A stretch of 5,141 nucleotides of DNA from an uncultured Oscillospiraceae bacterium (GTDB lineage Bacteria; Bacillota; Clostridia; Oscillospirales; Oscillospiraceae). The DNA lies in the NCBI GenBank assembly GCA_934655935.1, contig CAKUHJ010000126.1, positions 1-5,141 on the forward strand, read 5' to 3'. Position 1 is the stretch's first letter, and each line of letters opens with the position of its first letter. The translations under genes and the position numbers were made by a program. The notes below the pieces were generated by a model, which saw nothing but the letters and a program-made list of their open reading frames with translations, was not told the DNA's origin and searched no databases. This document shows positions 1 through 4,852 of the stretch, one piece after another.

Positions 1-62
1 TACTGCTTGAGGACGCCGTTGATCTTGTCAATTCTTCTGTCGTAGTTTTCAAACAAAGCCAT
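1..62 (-). CDS. GGGtGRT-family protein, N-terminal 20 codons only
   Basis: The ATG (complement of 60-62) follows an AGGAGG ribosome binding site at 71-76 with 8-nt spacing. The reading frame stays open to the left edge, so only about 20 residues are visible, beginning MALFENYDRRIDKINGVL. This start resembles the N-terminus of the GGGtGRT protein family of Clostridia (about 330 residues), which commonly sits next to a NifU-like scaffold gene, as it does here. The glycine-rich motif that gives the family its name lies outside the window and cannot be checked. The gap to the upstream scaffold gene is 18 nt, so the two are very likely co-transcribed. The family's biochemical role is not established as far as I know; a link to Fe-S cluster handling is inferred from the neighbour. 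Confidence 0.72.
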   Translation of the reverse strand, partial: MALFENYDRRIDKINGVLKQ

Positions 63-80
63 TTTCGTGTCCTCCTTTGC

Positions 81-773
81 TTATTCCTGACGCGGGTCAA
101 TGAACTTGACCGCGACGTCCCACTGGCCATAGTGGCCGGTGGCCTTCTTCAGAGCCTCTGCGGGCTCGTCGCCCTTCTTGATAAAGTCCATCATCTTGCC
201 GAAGTTGATGAACTCGTAGCCGATGATCTCATCGTCCTTGTTGAGCGCGATTCTGGAGCAGTAGCCCTCGGCCATTTCGAGGTAGCGCGGGCCCTTTTCC
301 TTGGTGGCGAACATCGTGCCGACCTGGCTGCGAAGACCCTTGCCGAGGTCCTCCAGCGAAGCGCCGACGGCGAGACCGTCCTCAGAGAAGGCGGACTGGC
401 TGCGGCCATAGACGATCTGCAGGAACAGCTCACGCATGGCGGTGTTGATGGCGTCGCAGACAAGGTCTGTGTTGAGCGCCTCAAGAATGGTCTTGCCGAT
501 GAGAATCTCGGAGGCCATCGCGGCGGAATGGGTCATGCCGGAGCAGCCGATGGTCTCAACCAGAGCTTCCTCGATGACGCCGTTTTTGATGTTCAGGCTC
601 AGCTTGCATGCGCCCTGCTGCGGCGCGCACCAGCCCACGCCGTGCGTGAAGCCGGAAATGTCCTTGATTTCCTTCGCCTGAACCCACTTGCCCTCCTCGG
701 GGATAGGAGCAGGGCCGTGATACGCGCCCTTTGCGACCGGGCACATATGCTTTACTTCTGCAGTATAGATCAT
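81..773 (-). CDS. NifU/IscU-like iron-sulfur cluster assembly scaffold protein
   Basis: A 230-residue soluble protein of the NifU-like scaffold type found in Clostridia. The key segment at about residues 72-90 (VETIGCSGMTHSAAMASEIL) resembles the IscU/NifU motif in which a cysteine in a Gly-Cys turn precedes a helix containing small residues. Other cysteines that could hold a cluster are C11, C49, C56, C106 and C172. C49 and C56 lie in a Cys-Ala-Pro-Gln-Gln-Gly-Ala-Cys stretch. At 230 residues it is longer than classical IscU (about 130), because extra N- and C-terminal parts flank the core, which fits the family usually paired with GGGtGRT proteins. The ATG follows an AAAGGA ribosome binding site at 783-788. 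The gene is first in its transcript, with a promoter at 846-874, and the GGGtGRT gene follows after 18 nt. Transient cluster assembly is the known role of scaffold proteins; which cysteines act here is inference. Confidence 0.85.
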   Translation of the reverse strand: MIYTAEVKHMCPVAKGAYHGPAPIPEEGKWVQAKEIKDISGFTHGVGWCAPQQGACKLSLNIKNGVIEEALVETIGCSGMTHSAAMASEILIGKTILEALNTDLVCDAINTAMRELFLQIVYGRSQSAFSEDGLAVGASLEDLGKGLRSQVGTMFATKEKGPRYLEMAEGYCSRIALNKDDEIIGYEFINFGKMMDFIKKGDEPAEALKKATGHYGQWDVAVKFIDPRQE

Positions 774-803
774 AAAAGTCTTTCCTTTCAGAGTATTCTC
801 ACC

Positions 804-828
804 GCTACCGGCGCAATGCGCCCATAGC
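804..828 (-). promoter_or_regulatory. Leader stem-loop upstream of the Fe-S scaffold gene
   Basis: The minus strand can form an outer 4-bp stem (GCTA/TAGC), a 2x2 internal loop, then an inner 5-bp GGCGC/GCGCC stem closed by a 3-nt loop. It begins about 10 nt after the transcription start predicted from the promoter at 846-874 and ends 30 nt before the start codon. It does not cover the ribosome binding site and has no T-run, so it is not an obvious terminator. It may stabilise the mRNA end or bind a regulator; nothing visible decides between these. Confidence 0.35.
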
Positions 829-845
829 CGCCATATTACAGTAGG

Positions 846-874
846 ATTATACCCTTTTGTCCCGGCAAAGTCAA
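846..874 (-). promoter_or_regulatory. Sigma-A promoter of the Fe-S scaffold/GGGtGRT transcript
   Basis: Reading the minus strand, TTGACT (complement of 869-874) and TATAAT (complement of 846-851) are separated by exactly 17 bp. This is near consensus. The transcription start is expected near 839, which gives a leader of about 65 nt before the scaffold ATG at 773. Confidence 0.82.
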
Positions 875-910
875 GAATTCCGGAAAATATCGCCGCCGGC
901 TGCGGCTGGA

Positions 911-947
911 TAGAGAAAGAAACCGGCGGGCCGGAATGGCCCGCCGG
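911..947 (-). terminator. Rho-independent terminator of the tsaE-tsaB-upp operon
   Basis: A perfect 10-bp GC-rich inverted repeat (923-932 with 938-947, 5-nt loop) lies 15 nt beyond the upp stop codon. On the minus strand it is followed by TTTCTTTCTC, an interrupted T-rich tract. The plus-strand exit is A-rich instead, so the terminator acts on minus-strand transcription. It insulates upp from the promoter at 846-874. A weaker 5-bp hairpin (892-906) followed by an AT-rich stretch lies just beyond it and might act as backup. Confidence 0.8.
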
Positions 948-962
948 AAATAGAAAACAGAA

Positions 963-1610
963 TTACTTGGTGCCGAAAATCCGGTCACCGGCGTCGCCGA
1001 GGCCGGGGACGATGTAGCCGTGCTCGTTGAGATGGTCGTCCAGCGCGCCCGCGTAGAGATCGACGTCCGGGTGACGCTCGGTGATGCAGCGGATGCCCTC
1101 GGGCGCTGCGACGAGCACCATGAGCTTGATGTGCTTGCAGCCGCGCTTTTTCATCTCGGCGATGGCCGCGTCGGCAGAGCCGCCGGTGGCGAGCATCGGG
1201 TCGACGATCAGAATGTCGCGCTCGGCGATATCCTTGGGCATTTTGCAAAAGTAGACGTGCGGAATGAGCGTTTCCTCATCGCGGAACATGCCGATATGGC
1301 CCACACGCGCCGAGGGCACCATGCGCAGCACGCCGTCCACAAGGCCGAGGCCCGCGCGCAGAATCGGCACGACGGCGAACTTCTTGCCGGCCAGCGTCGG
1401 CGCGTCCATGCCGCAGATCGGCGTTTCAATGTGCTTGGTGGTCATGGGAAGGTCGCGGGTCGCCTCATAGGTGATCAGCATGCCGATTTCGCTGACCAGC
1501 TCGCGGAAATCCTTGACGCTTGTGTTTTTATCGCGCATAATGGTCAGCTTGTGCGCGACAAGCGGATGATCCATAATGTGTACGTGCGGGCCAAAATCCT
1601 GTGCGTTCAT
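963..1610 (-). CDS. upp: Uracil phosphoribosyltransferase
   Basis: A cytoplasmic enzyme of pyrimidine salvage that joins uracil and PRPP to give UMP and pyrophosphate. It is 215 residues; the family is usually about 208-210, and the N-terminus here is a few residues longer before the conserved [20 protein letters not shown] start region. The PRPP-binding loop is at residues 132-144 ([13 protein letters not shown]), the arginine segment [10 protein letters not shown] is at 81-90, and the uracil-binding C-terminal region is [18 protein letters not shown] at 198-215, so the protein is complete. The ATG has an AAGGAG ribosome binding site at 1619-1624 with 8-nt spacing. It is the last gene of the operon, 15 nt after the tsaB stop, and a strong terminator follows. 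Another ATG eight bases upstream is out of frame and stops after three codons. Confidence 0.97.
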   Translation of the reverse strand: MNAQDFGPHVHIMDHPLVAHKLTIMRDKNTSVKDFRELVSEIGMLITYEATRDLPMTTKHIETPICGMDAPTLAGKKFAVVPILRAGLGLVDGVLRMVPSARVGHIGMFRDEETLIPHVYFCKMPKDIAERDILIVDPMLATGGSADAAIAEMKKRGCKHIKLMVLVAAPEGIRCITERHPDVDLYAGALDDHLNEHGYIVPGLGDAGDRIFGTK

Positions 1611-1625
1611 TCCAGCATCTCCTTT

Positions 1626-2339
1626 TCAAGTTCCTGACTGTACGGTTTGCTTTTCCATCCGTTCGCGTTCGGCCTGCGAGAGGCGGAGATAATTGGGCGC
1701 AAGCGTGCGCGCGTCCGCGGCCGCTCCGGCCGCAAGCTGGCGGGCGGCGCACAGCGCGACGCCCGAGGCGCGCTGCTGGCGCAGGTGCTCCGGTGCGAGA
1801 CGAAGTCCGGGTAAGCTTGCATTCAAGCTATTATAGCACAGCTGCGCACCATCGCCAAGCAGAAAAACAGACGTTTCGAGCTTTTTTATTTCTTCCGACA
1901 ATTCTTCCATGGAAATGGCGCGGTCCTCCGTCATTCTGCCGACCTGTCCGTCCCGGACGCGAAAGCGCGCGTGATAAATCTGGTTTCTGCGCGCGTCCAT
2001 GCAGCATTCGTAAATGCCGTCGGAGCATGCGGCGGACCAGGCCATCGCCTCCAGCGTCGACACGCCCACCAGAGGCTTTTCAAGCGCCCATGCAAGGCCC
2101 TTCGCTGCGGCCAGGCCGATGCGCACGCCGGTAAAGCTGCCGGGGCCGGCGGCTGCGGCGACGGCGTCCAGCGCCTGCACGGGTACATCGCAGCTGCGGA
2201 GCAGGTCCTCCGCCATTTTTGTCAGCGTCCGGCTGTGCGTCTGGCCGGAGTTCTGAAAGTATTCCGCCAGCAGAACGCCGTCCTGCAGCAGCGCGGCGCT
2301 GGCCGCCTTCGCGGACGATTCAAAGGCCAGAAGCTTCAA
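1626..2339 (-). CDS. tsaB: tRNA threonylcarbamoyladenosine biosynthesis protein TsaB
   Basis: TsaB is an ASKHA-fold protein that works with TsaD and TsaE to transfer threonylcarbamoyl to A37 of ANN-decoding tRNAs (t6A). At 237 residues it has normal length. The N-terminal strand MKLLAFESSAKAASAAL corresponds to the family's LAIDTS start, QTHSR is at residues 33-37, the hallmark AGPGSFTGVRIGLAAAKGLA is at about 64-83, and the C-terminal PNYLRLSQAERER matches the usual family end. The start is TTG: an in-frame TAG lies at 2355-2357, there is no other start codon between it and the TTG, and an AAGGAGG site at 2348-2354 sits 8 nt upstream. The gene overlaps tsaE by 20 nt, which suggests translational coupling. 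Many Clostridia have rimI and tsaD next; here upp follows instead. Confidence 0.95.
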   Translation of the reverse strand: MKLLAFESSAKAASAALLQDGVLLAEYFQNSGQTHSRTLTKMAEDLLRSCDVPVQALDAVAAAAGPGSFTGVRIGLAAAKGLAWALEKPLVGVSTLEAMAWSAACSDGIYECCMDARRNQIYHARFRVRDGQVGRMTEDRAISMEELSEEIKKLETSVFLLGDGAQLCYNSLNASLPGLRLAPEHLRQQRASGVALCAARQLAAGAAADARTLAPNYLRLSQAERERMEKQTVQSGT

Positions 2340-2766
2340 GGCGCTCGCCTCCTTCTATGGTGATGCTCCGCGCGTCCGGGTCCTGCGCGTCCTTTTCGAT
2401 GGTGATGCGGATGGCGTCCGGGTCAAAGGCCGAGCGCACATTCTCGCTCCATTCCACGGCGCAGACGCCGCCGCGCGCGAGGTAGTCCTCCCATCCGACG
2501 TCGAACAGCTCGTCCGCGGAGCCGAGCCGGTACATATCAAAATGAAACAGCGGGAGCCTGCCGCTCAGGTACTCGTTTACAATCGTATAGGTGGGGCTTG
2601 TGACCGTTTCCGTGACGCCAAGCCCGCGCGCAAGCCCCCTTGTAAAGGCGGTCTTGCCCGCGCCGAGGTCCCCGAAGTACGCAATTACATCGCCCGGCTG
2701 CAGCTTCTTCGCCAACTGCGCGCCGAGGTCTTCGGTCTGCTCCGGGCTTTTGGATAAAAACTTCAT
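2320..2766 (-). CDS. tsaE: tRNA threonylcarbamoyladenosine biosynthesis ATPase TsaE
   Basis: TsaE is the P-loop ATPase that binds the TsaB-TsaD complex and drives its turnover in t6A synthesis. The protein is 148 residues, full length for the family. The Walker A loop GDLGAGKT is at residues 32-39, preceded by GDVIAYF. The switch-like SPTYTIVNEY follows at about 57-66, then LPLFHFDMYRL at 71-81 and GGVCAVEWSENV at 99-110, where the Glu-Trp pair is the family's conserved C-terminal signature. The ATG has only a weak, distant AGGAAAG site (2779-2785, 12-nt spacing), so translation may be modest. It is the first gene of the operon, about 25 nt downstream of the predicted transcription start, and its end overlaps tsaB by 20 nt. 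Confidence 0.96.
   Translation of the reverse strand: MKFLSKSPEQTEDLGAQLAKKLQPGDVIAYFGDLGAGKTAFTRGLARGLGVTETVTSPTYTIVNEYLSGRLPLFHFDMYRLGSADELFDVGWEDYLARGGVCAVEWSENVRSAFDPDAIRITIEKDAQDPDARSITIEGGERLEASGL
2348..2354 (-). promoter_or_regulatory. Ribosome binding site that fixes the TTG start of tsaB
   Basis: AAGGAGG on the minus strand, 8 nt before the TTG at 2337-2339 and inside the 3' end of tsaE. An in-frame TAG immediately upstream (2355-2357) rules out an earlier start. Confidence 0.85.
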
Positions 2767-2798
2767 ACCGCGTTCACACTTTCCTGTTTTTCGGTGCT

Positions 2799-2827
2799 AT
2801 TCTAGCATAGTCGCCGCACGTTTGCAA
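2799..2827 (-). promoter_or_regulatory. Sigma-A promoter of the tsaE-tsaB-upp operon
   Basis: On the minus strand TTGCAA (2822-2827) is followed after 17 bp by TAGAAT (complement of 2799-2804). A TG one base upstream of the -10 box makes it an extended -10 promoter. The expected start is near 2792, which leaves a short leader of about 25 nt before the tsaE ATG. Confidence 0.75.
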
Positions 2828-2837
2828 CGCCGCGGCG
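2828..2837. promoter_or_regulatory. Perfect 10-bp palindrome between divergent promoters
   Basis: CGCCGCGGCG is fully self-complementary. It lies directly next to the tsaE -35 box (2822-2827) and 14 bp from the SEDS gene's -35 box (2852-2857). The position suits a shared operator, but GC-rich DNA produces such palindromes by chance, so a regulatory role is only a possibility. Confidence 0.2.
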
Positions 2838-2851
2838 CGAAGAAAAAAGAG

Positions 2852-2880
2852 TTTACACGCTGCGGCACGTCTGGTATAAT
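2852..2880 (+). promoter_or_regulatory. Sigma-A promoter of the SEDS gene
   Basis: TTTACA (2852-2857) and a perfect TATAAT (2875-2880) are separated by 17 bp. A TG one base before the -10 box adds an extended -10 element. The start is expected near 2887, about 33 nt before the ATG. The promoter is back to back with that of tsaE. Confidence 0.85.
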
Positions 2881-2919
2881 ATCAGAATCTGCAGGAAGCG
2901 GCGGAAGGGAGGCGGGTGC

Positions 2920-4077
2920 ATGCAGGGGATTTTCCGGTCGATCCGGGAGTTTGTAAAAAAAGCGGATATGCTGCTGCTCATTCTTTGTATTACCGCCTCT
3001 GTTTTCGGCATTGTGGTGATTTCAAGCGCGACCAATTACATGGGCAGCGCGGGCAACGTCCGGACGCAGATTATGGCGCTGGCGCTGGGCGTGGCCGTCT
3101 ACGTGGTTCTGACGCTTATCGATGTGGATATCATTGCCGAGCGCCGGGAGCTGCTGCTGGTGTTCTGCGTGCTGTTTATCAGCATGCTCTTTATCTGGGG
3201 CGATAACCGGATGGGCAACCGCAGCTGGCTGGCGTTTTCCTGGCTGCCGTTCAGCCTGCAGCCGGCGGAAATCTGCAAAATTCCGTTTATTCTGATTCTG
3301 GCGAAAATCATGAGCGTCCGGCAGGACCGGATTTCCTCGCTCTCCACCATTGCGCGCATCGGCGGCGTGACGCTGCTTCTGTTCGCGCTGATTGTGGTCG
3401 CGTCGGAGGATCTTGGCGTTGCGCTGCAGTATCTTGGCATCTTCGTCGTGATGGCGTTTGTCGGCGGCGTGAACCTGCTCTGGTTTATCGGCGCCTTCGG
3501 CGCAATTGCCGCGGCCTCGCCGTTTCTGTGGCGCTATCTGTCCGCGGACCGGCAGAACCGGATTCTGGTTCTTTTCGACGCGCGGATCGACCCCGAGGCG
3601 CAGGACGAGCGCTATCAGATCAACCGCAGTCTCCGCGCGCTTCAGAACGGCGGCGTCGCCGGGCAGGGCATTTATAACGGCACCATGGTGCAGAGCGGCA
3701 CGCTGCCCGAGCAGCAGACGGACCTGATCTTCTCCTCCATCGGAGAGGAGCTTGGGATGCTGGGCTGCGCGGCGGTGCTGATTCTGCTGAGCGCAATTAT
3801 CATCCGTATCATCTATGTTGGCATCAAATCCGGCAACTATATGAACCGCATGATCTGCGTGGGCATCGCTGGCATGCTCTCGGTGCAGATTCTGATCAAT
3901 GTCGGCGTGTGCCTGGGCCTTGTGCCGGTCGTCGGACTGACGCTTCCGTTCTTCAGCTACGGCGGAAGCTCGCTGGTGACGATGTTCCTCGCCATGGGCA
4001 TCGTCTCGGGCATCAATATGCGCCCCGCGCCGGACGTCCATGCGCGCTATATCCGCCCACCTTTGAAACGTTCATAA
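2920..4077 (+). CDS. SEDS-family peptidoglycan polymerase (FtsW/RodA/SpoVE)
   Basis: A polytopic membrane glycosyltransferase that polymerises lipid II into glycan strands, normally paired with a class B PBP. It is 385 residues with about ten hydrophobic segments, the first at about 17-37, others near 51-68, 78-94, 145-162, 165-183, 186-204, 282-300, 309-332 and 336-365. Family landmarks are SLQPAEICKIPFIL (112-125), SEDLGVALQ (162-170, where most members have Pro-Asp-Leu-Gly), the large outer loop with GTLPEQQTDLIF (260-271), whose D268 aligns with the catalytic aspartate, and VGLTLPFFSYGGSSL (338-352). The loop wording (LPEQQTDLIF, then EELG) is closer to RodA than to FtsW, but I would not fix the paralogue. 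The ATG follows GGAAGGGAGG (2903-2912). It appears monocistronic with its own promoter; no partner PBP is in view. Confidence 0.93.
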   Translation: MQGIFRSIREFVKKADMLLLILCITASVFGIVVISSATNYMGSAGNVRTQIMALALGVAVYVVLTLIDVDIIAERRELLLVFCVLFISMLFIWGDNRMGNRSWLAFSWLPFSLQPAEICKIPFILILAKIMSVRQDRISSLSTIARIGGVTLLLFALIVVASEDLGVALQYLGIFVVMAFVGGVNLLWFIGAFGAIAAASPFLWRYLSADRQNRILVLFDARIDPEAQDERYQINRSLRALQNGGVAGQGIYNGTMVQSGTLPEQQTDLIFSSIGEELGMLGCAAVLILLSAIIIRIIYVGIKSGNYMNRMICVGIAGMLSVQILINVGVCLGLVPVVGLTLPFFSYGGSSLVTMFLAMGIVSGINMRPAPDVHARYIRPPLKRS

Positions 4078-4085
4078 AAGCGTCG

Positions 4086-4180
4086 CGCCCCGGTTCGTAA
4101 TGATATGCTTCCTCCATGAGAGACAGTGAAAAAACAAACTGTCAAACATGAAGGGAGCATTGTTATGTTGAACCGGGGCG
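4086..4180. repeat. 95-nt long inverted repeat (palindromic element)
   Basis: The outer arms are perfect over 11 bp: CGCCCCGGTTC at 4086-4096 and GAACCGGGGCG at 4170-4180. Going inwards, 4105-4113 pairs with 4152-4160 (eight Watson-Crick pairs and one G-U), CATG at 4115-4118 pairs with CATG at 4147-4150, and GACAGT at 4122-4127 pairs with ACTGTC at 4138-4143 around an A-rich 10-nt loop. Everything is symmetric about 4133, so the whole unit would fold as one long hairpin. It starts 8 nt after the SEDS stop codon. No T-run follows on the plus strand, so it is not a standard terminator. It may be a MITE/REP-like mobile unit, an insertion sequence end, or a structured 3' RNA; I do not recognise the family. 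Confidence 0.7.
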
Positions 4181-4191
4181 TTCAGTTGTAA
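4165..4191 (+). other. Eight-codon mini-ORF with a good ribosome binding site
   Basis: ATG at 4165 encodes MLNRGVQL and stops at TAA. An AAGGGAG site at 4151-4157 sits 7 nt upstream, so the start would be translatable if transcribed. It spans the right arm of the palindromic element. It could be the surviving start of a gene lost by rearrangement, a leader peptide, or chance. No function can be assigned. Confidence 0.2.
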
Positions 4192-4325
4192 CTTGCCTTT
4201 CAATAAATGCGCTCGAAAAGCGTGGTTTGATCAAGCTCTTATTGCAATGGTTCTATTTCTGAACTAATTTGATCCCTTTTGGATTCTTGTTCGTAAAAGT
4301 TTTCCAGCATTCGAAGGATCACTGA
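4192..4325. other. AT-rich stretch with no recognisable gene
   Basis: Base composition drops visibly against the GC-rich core genes to the left. Plus-strand frames are broken by stops. A minus-strand frame is open across it (part of 4239-4457), but its upstream half only mirrors the nuclease remnant on the other strand, and I recognise no family in its tail. I see no tRNA, promoter or terminator. Together with its neighbours it reads as decayed foreign DNA. Confidence 0.4.
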
Positions 4326-4463
4326 GGCCTGGGGATAATCAACAACGCCGTTGTCGAAATGACCTTGCCGGAAGACAATTCTCAGATCTTCGCAAGCAAA
4401 TACGAAACCGTACTTCCCAGCAAAGAGGACTTGCAAAAGCTGTTGGAGGAACAGCAAACCTGA
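4326..4463 (+). pseudogene. C-terminal remnant of a YhcG/DUF1016-type PDDEXK nuclease
   Basis: After an in-frame TGA at 4323-4325, 45 codons are open up to TGA at 4461-4463. The translation contains NNAVVEMTLPEDNSQIFASK followed by YETVLPSKEDLQKLLEEQQT. From memory, the C-terminal end of YhcG-type (DUF1016) proteins reads like KNDAVVEMTLP, then ASxYQLYLPSKExL, so the match covers the final strand and helix. The nuclease domain, about 300 residues upstream, is missing: the preceding sequence has stops in every plus frame and leads into AT-rich DNA and the palindrome. The first visible residues (GLGII) could be a damaged form of the family's IGLxLC segment, which would imply a small internal deletion as well. 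No ribosome binding site suits an independent small protein. Such nucleases often travel with restriction or mobile loci, which fits the toxin-antitoxin remnant next door. Confidence 0.6.
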
Positions 4464-4539
4464 CCTGCAGGGCCGCAGTGAAACGAAAAGCTGCCGCGGA
4501 CACGCACAGTTGAGATGAGCAGATGATGCTCTGCGTCTG
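4464..4539. other. Non-coding gap between the nuclease remnant and the antitoxin gene
   Basis: The 3' ends of the plus-strand remnant and the minus-strand antitoxin gene converge here. On the minus strand a 5-bp GAGCA/TGCTC hairpin (about 4516-4530) follows the antitoxin stop, but there is no T-run after it. I see no convincing terminator and nothing else in the gap. Confidence 0.35.
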
Positions 4540-4851
4540 TTATCGCAGCACGATCCCGGCCTTTTGCGGAAACTGCGGATCGGCTTTTGTCAGCGACAGA
4601 AGCCTGCATGCCGCGCCCTCCGGGTGATTTCGCCCGGCTTCCCATGCCTCAACCGTTTTAGGCGATACGCCCATGTACTCGGCAAACGACCGCTGTGTCA
4701 GACCAGTGCTGTTGCGAATTTGTTTGATTTCGTCCGCCCGATATTTTTCAACCGGCATAATGGTGAGTTTCGTTGTCTTAGCCGGAAGCGTTCCCTTCTC
4801 ATAGGCGATCGCTTCTTCCAGTCCCAGTTTGATTTTATCAAAAGCGCTCAT
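4540..4851 (-). CDS. XRE-type helix-turn-helix antitoxin (HigA/NadS-like)
   Basis: A 103-residue DNA-binding protein. The N-terminal 35 residues (MSAFDKIKLGLEEAIAYEKG onwards) form the part that usually contacts the toxin. Residues about 38-73 are a helix-turn-helix of the YiaG/NadS type, with IRNSTGLTQRSFAEYMGVS and then KTVEAWEAGRNHPEGAA, where the WEAGRNHP stretch is a hallmark of this group. The frame is intact and of normal length. The ATG has a GGGAGG site at 4859-4864 with 7-nt spacing, placed inside the 3' end of the toxin gene; toxin stop and antitoxin start are separated by one base, so translation is probably coupled. Toxin-first order is typical of HigBA-like systems. Such antitoxins normally block the toxin and repress their own promoter, which lies beyond the right edge. 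With the toxin broken, this copy may persist as a solitary regulator. Confidence 0.88.
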   Translation of the reverse strand: MSAFDKIKLGLEEAIAYEKGTLPAKTTKLTIMPVEKYRADEIKQIRNSTGLTQRSFAEYMGVSPKTVEAWEAGRNHPEGAACRLLSLTKADPQFPQKAGIVLR

Positions 4852-4852
4852 A

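Noticed and set aside
132..827. A 231-codon plus-strand open frame
   Set aside because: It is antisense to the NifU-like scaffold gene, has no recognisable domain or good ribosome binding site, and would run through that gene's promoter leader.
1020..1637. A 205-codon plus-strand open frame
   Set aside because: It is the antisense shadow of upp, whose PRPP and uracil sites are unmistakable.
3022..4041. A 339-codon minus-strand open frame antisense to the SEDS gene
   Set aside because: It is rich in His, Asp, Gln, Arg and Ala as expected for the reverse of a GC-rich membrane protein gene. It matches no family I know, and the plus strand clearly encodes a SEDS protein.
4086..4200. The long hairpin as an ordinary Rho-independent terminator of the SEDS gene
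   Set aside because: The right arm is followed by TTCAGTTGTAACTT rather than a T-run, and the structure is far longer than a terminator needs. Some termination activity is still possible.
4239..4457. A 72-codon minus-strand open frame
   Set aside because: Its first half is the antisense of the DUF1016 tail. The remainder (through MLENFYEQESKRDQ) looks protein-like but matches nothing I recognise, and no ribosome binding site is apparent.
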